A stretch of DNA of 50,083 bases from an uncultured Anaerolineae bacterium (GTDB lineage Bacteria; Chloroflexota; Anaerolineae; Anaerolineales; Villigracilaceae), in NCBI GenBank assembly GCA_903822545.1, contig CAIJPN010000062.1, positions 1 through 50,083 of the forward strand, written 5' to 3'. Below the pieces are notes generated by a model. The model was not told where the DNA came from, searched no databases, and saw only the letters and a list, made by a program, of their open reading frames with translations. This document shows positions 1 to 8,635 of the stretch, piece after piece (positions within the stretch are counted from its first letter, which is position 1; each line of letters begins with the position of its first letter). Position numbers and translations under genes: made by a program.

Positions 1-127
1 CCAAATCATTGCCAACATTATCCAGGTTGGAACTTGGCGTAGATGACACACGTTTAACCAAGCGTTTCATATAGCCTAAACGCTGGGTCTGACGGGTGAT
101 ACGGTCTAAAACCCGTAAAACTGGCAC
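1..127 (-). CDS. Partial CDS, N-terminus of an unknown protein in the HerA cassette
   Basis: An open frame on the minus strand starts at a GTG whose G is the last base of the upstream HerA stop codon (TAGTG overlap) and runs off the left edge without a stop. A GGAGG lies a few bases upstream, inside the HerA 3' end, so translational coupling is likely. The visible 42 residues begin VPVLRVLDRITRQTQRLGYM and are basic. No domain can be recognised from so short a piece. It is probably the fourth gene of the PLD/AAA/HerA cassette. Confidence 0.6.
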   Translation of the reverse strand, partial: MPVLRVLDRITRQTQRLGYMKRLVKRVSSTPSSNLDNVGNDL

Positions 128-1506
128 TAAAAGCCTCCATGCACACTAATTCGCGGGCGAACATCCATAATCGCCGAACGGTCAGCTTCGGTGTTGGAAA
201 CCAGGGCTTGCCCGATGTCCAGGCTGCGCAAAAGCTCATCAAACTCCAGCACCTTGCCGCCGTGCATTACTTCATCGGGCATGTTGGATTTCAGGTTACG
301 GCGCACATAATCAATATCGCTTTGCACTGTCAGTTTATGCGCCAAAATCGTATCCACCTGCGAGAGCAGGCGATTATCAATGGCGGTCGGCTGCTGCGTG
401 GCCACCATGAACGACAATCCATAGTTGCGGCCTTCGCGCACATAGCGGATTAGCATCTCACCGGCAGTCGTTTTCTTTTCAGAAGGCAAAATGTTCTGGG
501 CTTCATCCAGGGCAATCCAGATCGGCGGCACCGAAGCCGCCAGTTTTTCCTTGATAACGCGCCGCTCTTCGTCTTTCAGGTCGGACCGGATTAACAAGTG
601 TTTCTCCATCTCCGAAGCCACCATGCGCTCTTCCATCAACCGCCGGATCAAGGCGCTCAAAATCACCAAACGCAGCGGCCCAGACATGTGGCTCATCACC
701 AGCACGTTCATCCGCCCCGGCACAAGCATTTCAGAAAGCGGCGTGCCATCGTCTTCAAACAAGGGATTGCGGTAATAAGTGGTCAACTGCTGGATGACAG
801 CCCGCTGGGTTTCCGGCTGGTAGCTTTCGCCCAATTCCAGGTCGCTCTTGATACAGTTAATCAAATCTTCGATGGAATAGGCGGCTTTGGCTGGGTGGAC
901 ACCTTTGTTGTTTTTCCAGCCTTCCAGCGTGACCTTGATATAGGCATCGTTGAGCAACTGCCCCATGCGATCCTGGTAGATGTTCAAGTCCAGCAGGTAG
1001 CCCCAGTCATCGGCGGTAAAGTCGCTGGTGCGGATGGCAAACTCTTTGTGGCTGGCGGGAGTCGCATCGGTGCGCGTGCCCTTTGGAATCCAAACCCGCA
1101 CATCTAGTTCTTCCGCCTTGAGATTCCAACCCCGCCAGGTTGCCCGCTGTGCTTTGAGAATGTCGCTGTCGGTGGCCGCATCCAGGCTGATGTCGGTCCA
1201 CTGGAAAATTCCCAACGTATCCAGCAGCAAAACGGCTTTATTGCGCTTGATCTGCGAAATGCTGGTTTCGGGCTGGCTGGTACAGAGTCCTTCCAACATC
1301 GAGCCCATCGTATACGACTTGCCCGAACCACGTTTACCGAAAATCGCTACAACGTGTGGGTGAGCTACGTCAAAGCGCAAGTCGGTCAGCGCGCCGGTTT
1401 CTGCCAGGCGGCCAAGATACGTCCAATCGGACTCTTTCCCTTCGGCCACCCCAACCGTGACCAGGTTACGGGCCGAGAAACGTGGTTTAACAGTGAACTT
1501 CTTCAC
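127..1506 (-). CDS. HerA-like (DUF87-type) ATPase
   Basis: This is a 459-residue P-loop ATPase of the HerA/FtsK-like group. The Walker A motif GKRGSGKS is near residues 57-64, after a beta-rich N-terminal segment typical of the HerA HAS-barrel. The Walker B region reads IWIALDEAQNILP in the C-terminal half, followed by a TQQP sensor-like motif and the conserved RLLSQVDTILAHKL stretch. HerA-family proteins form hexameric DNA-translocating ATPases and often partner a nuclease. Here the neighbours are an AAA ATPase and a PLD-type nuclease on the same strand, which fits a DNA-processing or defence role. The start is GTG with AAGG about 8 nt upstream. The family is well supported; the biological role is inferred from context. 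Confidence 0.85.
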   Translation of the reverse strand: MKKFTVKPRFSARNLVTVGVAEGKESDWTYLGRLAETGALTDLRFDVAHPHVVAIFGKRGSGKSYTMGSMLEGLCTSQPETSISQIKRNKAVLLLDTLGIFQWTDISLDAATDSDILKAQRATWRGWNLKAEELDVRVWIPKGTRTDATPASHKEFAIRTSDFTADDWGYLLDLNIYQDRMGQLLNDAYIKVTLEGWKNNKGVHPAKAAYSIEDLINCIKSDLELGESYQPETQRAVIQQLTTYYRNPLFEDDGTPLSEMLVPGRMNVLVMSHMSGPLRLVILSALIRRLMEERMVASEMEKHLLIRSDLKDEERRVIKEKLAASVPPIWIALDEAQNILPSEKKTTAGEMLIRYVREGRNYGLSFMVATQQPTAIDNRLLSQVDTILAHKLTVQSDIDYVRRNLKSNMPDEVMHGGKVLEFDELLRSLDIGQALVSNTEADRSAIMDVRPRISVHGGF

Positions 1507-1521
1507 AGTGGGCCTTTAGTT

Positions 1522-2682
1522 TTACTGGAAAATGAACGGTGCAACCGCATCCACAATCGTGGCATCAATCAAGGCTTTTTCTTCATCCCAGGCCTGGATC
1601 GCGCACTCGTTAATCGCGTTGATAATGTTGCGCGGCAAGGCGCGTGTAATGTCCTGGGTGGCATAATCGGCCAATTGTTCAAAGGCCACGCTATCGAATG
1701 GGAACATTCCAACTTCTGTATCCAGGCCACTTTCGGCAATGCGAGCTTTGACCTTTTCCTCATCAGTCAGGTTCTTCAATAGTTCCTTCATAAATGTTTT
1801 CACATCAGAAACGGCTGGCAGCGGAGGAATATCAAGGAAGTTCTGGTTGCCGACACGGCTCATCACATCGCTGCGGCGCAGGATTTCGGGCGCATCATCC
1901 GGAACATCGGCCTTGAAACCAATCAGGAAACCGACAAACGAGTTCTTTTTCTCTGCAAGGTTGCGCACATACAAATGGATGGACTCAGCCGCATCACCGG
2001 CGCGAACATTTTGGAGGGATTCCATCTCATCAATCAAGAAAATCAGAACCTGGTTGACCTTTTTTGCAAGATGGCCGACCGCTACCAAAGCCTCGGCCAT
2101 GTCTTTTGAGCCAGATGTGCTTAAATCTGCGGTAAGCCCAAGCTGGCTTAAGTCCTTGGCTGCCAGCCCCTGGCAGGTCAGCCAGCGCCATGCGGCAAAC
2201 GAAGCTTCACCTGGCGCGCGTAATTCACGAAGCGCAATAGCGACATTGACATCACTGGTCAATTGGTTCAAAGCCGCATCCAAATTGGGTGAGGTCTCGA
2301 ACAATTTGCGCACCCAGCCCGAAACGGTCTCTTTACCCAAAGCCTGCATCAACTGCATGTGCAAATTGGATGCCTTGGAGCGTTCCTGCATCTCAACAGG
2401 GATATAAACCAAATGGGGCCTGGATCCATCTATAACCTGGACTTCGTTTTGCAAAAAGTGATACAGGTAGAACAAAGTCTGTGTTTTACCCGATCCATAA
2501 GGCCCATAAATCATCATCTTCGGAACGCCGGGATCAATAAAGGCGCGCCGCACTTGCTTCTGCAACCGAAGCTTGGTGTCATGGCGTCCAAAATAATACT
2601 GGGCATCTGACTGGTTAATTTGCGCATCAATTGTGAAATTCGAACGGCTGTTGAGACAAAACCAGTTGCTGAAACTTTCCAT
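1522..2682 (-). CDS. AAA/ORC-type P-loop ATPase
   Basis: A 386-residue ATPase with Walker A GPYGSGKT at residues 60-67 and Walker B VLIFLIDEMES near residue 215. The fold order, with an arginine-rich sensor region (ILRRSDVMSRVG) after Walker B and a helical C-terminus, resembles Orc1/Cdc6-like STAND or AAA ATPases. It is 15 nt upstream of the HerA-like gene and 11 nt downstream of the PLD gene, so the three are almost surely one operon. An AAGGAG sits just upstream of the ATG. It could load or regulate the HerA hexamer, but nothing in the sequence proves this. Confidence 0.75.
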   Translation of the reverse strand: MESFSNWFCLNSRSNFTIDAQINQSDAQYYFGRHDTKLRLQKQVRRAFIDPGVPKMMIYGPYGSGKTQTLFYLYHFLQNEVQVIDGSRPHLVYIPVEMQERSKASNLHMQLMQALGKETVSGWVRKLFETSPNLDAALNQLTSDVNVAIALRELRAPGEASFAAWRWLTCQGLAAKDLSQLGLTADLSTSGSKDMAEALVAVGHLAKKVNQVLIFLIDEMESLQNVRAGDAAESIHLYVRNLAEKKNSFVGFLIGFKADVPDDAPEILRRSDVMSRVGNQNFLDIPPLPAVSDVKTFMKELLKNLTDEEKVKARIAESGLDTEVGMFPFDSVAFEQLADYATQDITRALPRNIINAINECAIQAWDEEKALIDATIVDAVAPFIFQ

Positions 2683-2693
2683 GTTGGCTCTCC

Positions 2694-3248
2694 TTATGAG
2701 ATCGATTTTACAAGTGTGCTCGTGCTTGCTGTCCTCAGATCAAAGCTCCCCCATTGATAGAGAACCTTGAGAATGTTTTTGCCATCGCCTCTTGCAAGGA
2801 TCATCATCCCTAATTCCAAATTGTATCTTAAACCGCCTGATGTAAGGTTGCCAGAGCCAAAGAAAGCAAAACTCTCTTCGAGTTCTCTGCCCCAGCAAAT
2901 ATACAGTTTGGCATGGATTTCGGAATTATAGCGAATTTCCACCCCGGGAAACTGCTTCATCAACTCGATGCCTTGAACCTGGTATTCTGCTGCTGGTTCG
3001 CCGGTAACCACATAAACGCGCGTGCGGTCTTTCTCCGCTCTTTTGAGGATAGCTTTCAGGGTATACGTTTCCCCTTCCAGCGTGCTGATAAATGGGCTTA
3101 CCAAAATGAGGGACTGGGCTCGCACTGATCCCTGCATATAGCGAATGATGAATTGTTCAACCGTATTTTTGGTGTAAACCCGTAAAAAAGGCGGCTCCTT
3201 TGTTTGGCCCCGACTTTTATGCATTGGTAACTCATCATCAAATCCCAT
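2694..3248 (-). CDS. PLD-like (HKD) nuclease-family protein
   Basis: A 184-residue protein with one HKD-type active site: IHAKLYICWG (His112, Lys114) followed by GSGNLTSGG at residues 131-139. This is the layout of single-domain phospholipase-D-fold nucleases, which dimerise to form the active site; many of these cut DNA. It is the first gene of the operon that continues with the AAA and HerA-like ATPases. No Shine-Dalgarno sequence precedes the ATG, and a strong promoter ends 6 nt before it, so a leaderless mRNA is likely. Nuclease activity is a family-level inference. Confidence 0.75.
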   Translation of the reverse strand: MGFDDELPMHKSRGQTKEPPFLRVYTKNTVEQFIIRYMQGSVRAQSLILVSPFISTLEGETYTLKAILKRAEKDRTRVYVVTGEPAAEYQVQGIELMKQFPGVEIRYNSEIHAKLYICWGRELEESFAFFGSGNLTSGGLRYNLELGMMILARGDGKNILKVLYQWGSFDLRTASTSTLVKSIS

Positions 3249-3254
3249 ACTGAA

Positions 3255-3283
3255 AGTATAACTTTATTTTTTTTACGATGCAA
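3255..3283 (-). promoter_or_regulatory. Promoter of the PLD/AAA/HerA operon, probably leaderless
   Basis: On the minus strand, TTGCAT (3278-3283) and TATACT (3255-3260) are separated by 17 nt. The -10 box ends 6 nt before the ATG at 3248, so transcription should start at or next to the start codon. Confidence 0.6.
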
Positions 3284-3383
3284 TTTTTTGGCGTTATTCG
3301 GGCAAAATTAGCTCGGTTTTGGTATTTTTTGGAGATTTAACTTCGCACAATGTCTATTCTCCGAAGTCCTTTATTTGACACTC

Positions 3384-4160
3384 TCAACAATTTTCATCTA
3401 CTTTGGCAGTGGTGTGTGCGGTGATAAAGTTCTTCAATCTCTCACTCGCATTACGCCGACCGGCATAGCGGAAAAGTGTTTTTTCATTGACCCAGTGCGC
3501 AGCAAAGGCGTTCTCGAAGATATGGGTTAGCTCTTCCCCCTGGAAAGCAAAAAACACGTCTGAGCCGACAAAAACATCCACCAGGATTTTTTCCAGGCGC
3601 GGCGAAAACTTCCCGTGAAGTTTTTTCTTTGGCGATTGGGTAACCATGCGCGAAATCAGGATGCTCTCTGGCAGCGGCAGGATATAGCGATCCATCATTG
3701 TCCGGTCGGGCTCGAGGAAAACCCGGCCCGGATATTGCTGCGCGAGGTGGTTGAACACAGACTCGCAGGCGTCTTTTTCTGTTTCGAGAATGATTTGGTT
3801 GTTGGCGGGTTGGTGAATCATCCAGTCATGCAGCAGGCTGGTTTCCCAGGATAAGACTTCAAGATAAGGAAAAGCCGCGTGCGTTATTTCCCGAACCTGG
3901 TTGTGCGCCAGAGACCACACTGGGACAAAAGCCGACTTGGATCGCGATTCATCGGCCTGGATGAGAGAATACATCCCCGCGCCGATGGGAGTTAGCACCT
4001 GGCGTTTTTCGAGCGCATACAAAATCCGACGAAAGGATTGTTCGCTCAAATCTCGCTCAAAGCGGCTATAGAAATTCCACAAAACGGATTTCGGAAAAGG
4101 TTTGCATGATGGGATATTTTTGTTTAATTCGGGGAGATGCAATTGAGAAATACTAGTCAT
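3384..4160 (-). CDS. AbiEi-like / DUF6577-type protein with winged-helix N-terminus
   Basis: A 258-residue protein from the ATG at 4160; a longer frame starts at a TTG at 4190, inside an inverted repeat. The N-terminal part (ELNKNIPSCKPFPKS, then a helix-rich LSEQSFRRILYALEKRQVLT and IGAGMYSLI) resembles the winged-helix domain of AbiEi-type antitoxins, which repress their own promoters. The rest resembles the AbiEi C-terminal region and the DUF6577 family. The usual nucleotidyltransferase toxin AbiEii is not adjacent; the next gene on this strand is the PLD gene. It could therefore be an orphan antitoxin or a regulator of the cassette. Family assignment is moderate and from memory of the pattern only. 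Confidence 0.5.
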   Translation of the reverse strand: MTSISQLHLPELNKNIPSCKPFPKSVLWNFYSRFERDLSEQSFRRILYALEKRQVLTPIGAGMYSLIQADESRSKSAFVPVWSLAHNQVREITHAAFPYLEVLSWETSLLHDWMIHQPANNQIILETEKDACESVFNHLAQQYPGRVFLEPDRTMMDRYILPLPESILISRMVTQSPKKKLHGKFSPRLEKILVDVFVGSDVFFAFQGEELTHIFENAFAAHWVNEKTLFRYAGRRNASERLKNFITAHTTAKVDENC

Positions 4161-4177
4161 ATTTGCTGCTTTTCTTT

Positions 4178-4215
4178 CGTAATTCGTCAATTCTATAAAT
4201 AAGTGACGAATTACG
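4178..4215. repeat. 12-bp perfect inverted repeat upstream of the AbiEi-like gene
   Basis: CGTAATTCGTCA (4178-4189) and its exact complement TGACGAATTACG (4204-4215) flank 14 nt. The position just upstream of a winged-helix protein gene is what an autoregulatory operator would have. It could also be a copy of an interspersed repeat, since similar ATTCGTC strings occur near 37990. Confidence 0.55.
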
Positions 4216-4246
4216 AATTTATTTCAGTATATCACAATTGGATATC

Positions 4247-5224
4247 TTACTCACAGCCTTGATCCAGCAGACCTTGCACCACTCCCGGTTCTTTGATGAT
4301 TCTGCGTGCCAACTCAACTTCTAATTTTCCCAAGCGCGCCAACTGCATCAGGTTTGCAAATACACCTTTTCCAGTTTGGGCAGCATAGAACTTTGCCTGT
4401 TGGCGAGAAGACAATTCCAGAAAACCCGGGGTAGCCTGTAAAGCGGTCAACAATTTCTCGTTGGCCTGCCTGACTCTTTCGATCAACAAAACAAGCGCTT
4501 GATTATCCTGTTCGGACCAGACAACTGCTTCTTTCGGCGTTGGCGGCTGTGGCCGCTGATAGGTGCGCCGCACCTGCCCCCATAAATTGCCACGACTGGG
4601 AACTGAAATCACCTGGAAGGATGGCAGTAGCAGCCCGGTCAGCCGTTTCCCGTGAACACAATCGGTATCCAGACCGAAGACTTTTTCCCGATAGATAAAG
4701 GGTTGGTCGGAGTCTGTGTAATTATTGTGCCCGACAATCACTGGCTTCCCGACATTGTATAGCTCATACCAGGGACGGTCATACTTTCCCCGCAAGATTT
4801 TGTCGCCACCCATCGTCCCGCACACAACGGATGGGTTTTGCTGTTCCAGTGGCAACCCCGGTTCCAGGTAGCCGTGCACGATGATGGCATCGGACAATTC
4901 AAGATAAATCGGCAAGCTGTTCATCCACTGGAGCGCATCCGCGTAGCGATCCCCAAACTGCTGGCGGCTGATTTTTTGCGAGAGAGCGAGTTTTACTTGA
5001 TGCCTGGCCCCCCGAATATGCTTGCGCTCATGGTTCCCCATCAGGGTGCGCGCGTTGGGTGTTTGACGGAAAAAATCCAAAACCTGTGGTGTTTCCGGGC
5101 CGCGATCGACAATATCGCCAACCGCCAGAATCGAATCATTGGCAGCCAGGCCAGCTTTATCCAGCAGCGCCTGCAACTCGAAATAACAACCATGAACATC
5201 GCCAATGATGAGCGTTTGGGGCAT
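4247..5224 (-). CDS. Calcineurin-like metallophosphoesterase
   Basis: A 325-residue protein from the ATG at 5224; a frame start 12 nt earlier overlaps the predicted -10 box. It has the full signature of the PPP/bis(5'-nucleosyl)-tetraphosphatase group: LIIGDVHGCYFELQALL, then VGDIVDRGPETPQVL, then LMGNHERKH, and later VHG and VGHNN histidines that complete the di-metal site. The C-terminal 100 residues are helical and not recognised. Such proteins hydrolyse phosphoprotein or dinucleoside polyphosphate substrates; the real substrate cannot be read from sequence. It precedes the AbiEi-like gene on the same strand but is separated from it by the inverted repeat. Confidence 0.8.
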   Translation of the reverse strand: MPQTLIIGDVHGCYFELQALLDKAGLAANDSILAVGDIVDRGPETPQVLDFFRQTPNARTLMGNHERKHIRGARHQVKLALSQKISRQQFGDRYADALQWMNSLPIYLELSDAIIVHGYLEPGLPLEQQNPSVVCGTMGGDKILRGKYDRPWYELYNVGKPVIVGHNNYTDSDQPFIYREKVFGLDTDCVHGKRLTGLLLPSFQVISVPSRGNLWGQVRRTYQRPQPPTPKEAVVWSEQDNQALVLLIERVRQANEKLLTALQATPGFLELSSRQQAKFYAAQTGKGVFANLMQLARLGKLEVELARRIIKEPGVVQGLLDQGCE

Positions 5225-5234
5225 AAAGTCTCTC

Positions 5235-5263
5235 ATTCAATGTGCCTGAACGTTCAGTGTCAA
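5235..5263 (-). promoter_or_regulatory. Possible promoter with palindromic operator before the phosphoesterase
   Basis: TTGACA (5258-5263) and a weaker TTGAAT (5235-5240) are 17 nt apart on the minus strand. The spacer contains the perfect 12-bp palindrome CTGAACGTTCAG (5246-5257), a position where a bound repressor would block polymerase. Confidence 0.4.
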
Positions 5264-5297
5264 GATAACCACGATTATGATAATCCTGATTATCTTG
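5261..5297. repeat. Nested inverted repeat
   Basis: CAAGATAA (5261-5268) pairs with TTATCTTG (5290-5297), and the enclosed GATTATGATAATC is itself palindromic. There is no T-run, so it is not a convincing terminator. It lies just upstream of the phosphoesterase promoter. Confidence 0.4.
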
Positions 5298-5358
5298 GCA
5301 CAACCCACCTGATGTTTCCAATGTTTTGAAAAGGATAGATTAGAGCCACTTAACCGGG

Positions 5359-6552
5359 CTAAAAGATCAACCCACCCCACAAAAATCCCTGGAATTCCGG
5401 GGATGGGTACCGGCCAATCAGCCAGGATTCTGCAATCTGGTAGCGGGATGCCAGGCGTTTCAGTTTCTGGTCGTCAGATGGGATCGGGTGGTATTTCACT
5501 TCCAGGGCGATGTCGGGGGCATTTTCGCGGGTCAGGATAAAGTCAATTTCGTGCTCGCTGCCTTTGGTCAGGTAAGATAACTTCCCATATCCGCGCAGTT
5601 GGTTGTGGATGGCGTTTTCAAACAGCGCGCCCTCGCCGATGTTTGCCAGGATGCCAGCAATCCCGTTATCACAAAAATACAGCTTTTTCGCCAGCGCCGA
5701 GGCCTTATCGCCGCCAGCGTAGGCTGGAACACGGCGAATTACATAAGTCATTTCAAGAAAATCCAGATACTGCATCACCGTCGGGCGGGAAATGCCTACG
5801 GTGGATGCCAGCTTGGTGATGTCCAGCTTGTTGCCGATCCGTAAGGCCAGCACGCGCATCAGTTGCTGCAACTCCCCGATTTTCTGAAAATCCGCGAGGG
5901 CACGCACGTCGATATTGATATACGATGAAAATATATCGTTCAGCAAATCCCGGCGCGCATTTGGGCGGGATTCGAGCACAACATCCGGCAGACCGCCATA
6001 CAAAAGGTACTCATCATACAGCCCTTTCAGGCGCTCATACTCATGGGGATCAAAATGCATCTCGGCAAATGATGTCCGGTTCCGATATGGTGTGCCGCGA
6101 AAGCCGAGAAACTCTCCAAAGGAAAGCGGGAACATCTCGAAAACCACTTTGCGCCCCGCCAGCGATTCTGTGAAGTAGTTTTTGAGATAAAACGAGCTGG
6201 AGCCTGTCAGCAAAAACTTGATGGGGTAAGCGTCGTGCAGGTATTTGACCACACTTGGGAGGTTGGGCACATACTGGATTTCATCCAACGCCACAGTCAT
6301 GGGTTGGCTGGGATCCAGGCCGCGATTGCGCAGGTAATCGAGCACCAGGTCGTAATTGCTTTCCTGGAAAACCGCGCGCTGGTCAAGGCGCTCCAGGTCG
6401 AGGTAGATTTTGTTGCTGGATGAAACCTGTTCCAGCAGCCAGCGTAGGGTGGTGGTCTTGCCTGTGCGGCGCATCCCGGTGATGACTATGGCGCGCCGGT
6501 CAGCCAAGGATTCTTTTAGGGCAGGAAAAAGCAGACGAGGGTAGGGGTTCAT
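5359..6552 (-). CDS. AAA_14 / DUF4143 family ATPase
   Basis: A 397-residue protein with Walker A ITGMRRTGKTT near residues 24-34, Walker B MTVALDEIQYV near residue 90, and LLTGSSSF as sensor 1, the standard arrangement of the AAA_14 plus DUF4143 family. The central segment LYDEYLLYGGLPDVV and the C-terminal EIDFILTREN...ALEVKYH match the DUF4143 part, whose D/E-x-K arrangement resembles a restriction-endonuclease-like fold. These proteins are common in anaerobes and archaea and their function is not settled. It appears to be transcribed alone from a leaderless-type promoter. Confidence 0.85.
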   Translation of the reverse strand: MNPYPRLLFPALKESLADRRAIVITGMRRTGKTTTLRWLLEQVSSSNKIYLDLERLDQRAVFQESNYDLVLDYLRNRGLDPSQPMTVALDEIQYVPNLPSVVKYLHDAYPIKFLLTGSSSFYLKNYFTESLAGRKVVFEMFPLSFGEFLGFRGTPYRNRTSFAEMHFDPHEYERLKGLYDEYLLYGGLPDVVLESRPNARRDLLNDIFSSYINIDVRALADFQKIGELQQLMRVLALRIGNKLDITKLASTVGISRPTVMQYLDFLEMTYVIRRVPAYAGGDKASALAKKLYFCDNGIAGILANIGEGALFENAIHNQLRGYGKLSYLTKGSEHEIDFILTRENAPDIALEVKYHPIPSDDQKLKRLASRYQIAESWLIGRYPSPEFQGFLWGGLIF

Positions 6553-6558
6553 AATTCT

Positions 6559-6587
6559 ATTTTACAATTAATGGATAATATTGTAAA
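6559..6587 (-). promoter_or_regulatory. Promoter of the DUF4143 gene, probably leaderless
   Basis: TTTACA (6582-6587) and TAAAAT (6559-6564) on the minus strand are 17 nt apart, and the -10 box ends 6 nt before the ATG at 6552. The same segment forms a 9-bp inverted repeat, TTTTACAAT and ATTGTAAAA with an 11-nt spacer, a possible operator. Confidence 0.5.
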
Positions 6588-6634
6588 ACGTAAATTCACA
6601 AATAATGCTTATTACCTGAATGGAAATACTTTTC

Positions 6635-8635
6635 TTAAACTTGCCCAAATGCCGTCTTCAACGCCCCCGGTAGTTCCCCCACATACGTTAATACCAATCG
6701 CTGCCCCGCCCTGGTTGTCGCCATGTACAGCTTGCGCGTGTTATCGCGGATCAGCGCTTCGCGTTCTTCATCCGAGAGTCGCAGGGATTGCTCGGATTCA
6801 AACATCTCCCGCAACCCGGCCAGGAAAACAATCGGACTTTCCAGCCCGGCCCCGGCGTTGAGCGTGGTGACGCGCACATAGTCGCCGGGATAGTCCGTCT
6901 TGGGGTCGCGGGCGGCATCCTTGCCCAGGCGGTCGTTAATGGCCTGGACAAGCGACTTTACCCCGTTGCCATCGCTGTGCAGGATGAGCAGGTGCTTTTT
7001 GGGATAGCCCTGCTTCACAAAACCGGCCACTTCGTTTGCCAGCCGGGTGATTTCATCCTGCGGGCTGGTGAGCGGGATAATTTCAGGAAAAACGCCAGTC
7101 GGCATGTTGAGCAAATCGGGAGCCAGGATGTCATCGTCTTTTTCATCGCTCAATCGCAAACGGTAGAGCAGGGTGGCAAACTGCATGATTTCGCGGGTTG
7201 TGCGATAGCTGCGCCGCAACTGGTGAGTGCGCCCCCGCGCATCCAGCCCGAGCGACTTCCACGATGCACCGCGGCCCAGGAAACCCTGGGTGGGGTCTGC
7301 CACAATGAACAGGTGCCCGGTTTTGGAGTTGAGCAGCTTCTGGATGATCCGCACCCACAGCGGGGCGAAAAACTGGGCTTCATCCACCAGCACGACATCG
7401 TATTCGGGCAGTTTCGCCTGCCCGCTCTCTGAAAATTGCCACAGCCGCCGGGGCACATCACCCCAATCCAGTGCATGACGGGCTTCGAGCGTTTTCTGGT
7501 AGGCCGCCACCGCATCAAACACCCGTCCGCGCTGCTCGGTAGTCAGGCCAAAGCCGCGCCCGCGCCGGTCGACAGTCAGGTAAGTTTCGCGGCTCACCGG
7601 CGGCTGGTCTTTGAACCAGTCAATTTCGCTCTCAAACATCCGCGCGGAGATGGGTGTATCCTTCAAGTGAGAGCGCCAGGTTTCATCCACCAGGCGCTGG
7701 CGGGCGGACATTTTGAGCGGCTCGACCCAGGCCGGGTCTTTCGGCCAGTGGTGGTAGCACCAGCCGTTGAACGTGCGCCACTCGATGTTTTCCGGCTCGC
7801 GGCCCTCCAGCCGGGCAAAACGCGACTCCATGTCCCGGCTCAACGGGCGGTTATGTGTCAGCACCAGGAAGCGCTTGTTTGGGTACAGGCGGTATAGCAG
7901 CCGCAGCCGGTAGAGCAAAATCAACGTTTTGCCACTCCCGGCCACGCCGTTGATGATGTTCAGGCGGAAATCATCAGTCAGCGTTTGCCCGCCTTCAGGC
8001 AAATCCAGGTCGGCCTTCACTGCGCCTTCCTGGTCGTAATCGAGCAGGTAGCCGGTCAGCCCGGCTTCCAGGCGGCGCTCCACAGGTGGGCGCACCGTCA
8101 TCTCGGCGGGGATGACAGCTTCGGGGGTGAAGCGTTGCCGGATTTTTTCCAGCCAAAGAGCATCTAATTTAACGGGAGAAAGGAAACGGGGCCACCCGTC
8201 GTCTGCATCCTGATTAAGCAACTCTTTCCCCGCCCAGGCCGGGTCGCCATCCCCCCGTTCCAGACGACCCGCCTGCACCTGGGCATCCATCATGTTCGGA
8301 AAGACGACCAGCGTCTCGATTTTTTGCTCACCCGGTAATTTTAGCGCGGCGAGAAAATCGTTCAACACCCGGGCTTCCGCTACTCCCAGCGGCGCGCGCT
8401 CGCTTTCGAGCAGCAGGAACTGCGCCGCAGGAGCCACACTGGCCGCCGGACTGACCTTGACCAGCAGGGCGCGCCCATCCTCGTGCAGCACCAGGAAATC
8501 CGGCGCATTCGGCTGCCAGGGCGCGAGATGATGCCAGACGAAAAACGAATCCGGCAAAGCCTTGAGCGCGCGAAAAACGCGCAAGACTTCGCCGGGCAGG
8601 CTGGTGGGCGGGGTGTCGGGCAGGATATGGGCCAC
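6635..8635 (-). CDS. UvrD-like superfamily 1 helicase with NERD-like N-terminus
   Basis: A 666-residue protein from a GTG whose first base is the last base of the upstream helicase stop (TAGTG overlap), with GGGGA upstream; an ATG at 8674 in the same frame is the alternative. Motif I is IINGVAGSGKTLILLYRL, motif II DVVLVDEAQFF, motif III region VADPTQGF, motif IV region LRRSYRTTREI, then VTTLNAGAGLESPIV and YMATTRAGQRLVL, all in the order of UvrD/Rep-type enzymes. The first 200 residues include PDFLVLHEDGRALLVKV, which resembles the core strands of a NERD nuclease domain, but the usual acidic residue before Lys is absent, so cleavage activity is doubtful. It is coupled to the SF1 helicase at 8635-10377. 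Confidence 0.85.
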   Translation of the reverse strand: MAHILPDTPPTSLPGEVLRVFRALKALPDSFFVWHHLAPWQPNAPDFLVLHEDGRALLVKVSPAASVAPAAQFLLLESERAPLGVAEARVLNDFLAALKLPGEQKIETLVVFPNMMDAQVQAGRLERGDGDPAWAGKELLNQDADDGWPRFLSPVKLDALWLEKIRQRFTPEAVIPAEMTVRPPVERRLEAGLTGYLLDYDQEGAVKADLDLPEGGQTLTDDFRLNIINGVAGSGKTLILLYRLRLLYRLYPNKRFLVLTHNRPLSRDMESRFARLEGREPENIEWRTFNGWCYHHWPKDPAWVEPLKMSARQRLVDETWRSHLKDTPISARMFESEIDWFKDQPPVSRETYLTVDRRGRGFGLTTEQRGRVFDAVAAYQKTLEARHALDWGDVPRRLWQFSESGQAKLPEYDVVLVDEAQFFAPLWVRIIQKLLNSKTGHLFIVADPTQGFLGRGASWKSLGLDARGRTHQLRRSYRTTREIMQFATLLYRLRLSDEKDDDILAPDLLNMPTGVFPEIIPLTSPQDEITRLANEVAGFVKQGYPKKHLLILHSDGNGVKSLVQAINDRLGKDAARDPKTDYPGDYVRVTTLNAGAGLESPIVFLAGLREMFESEQSLRLSDEEREALIRDNTRKLYMATTRAGQRLVLTYVGELPGALKTAFGQV

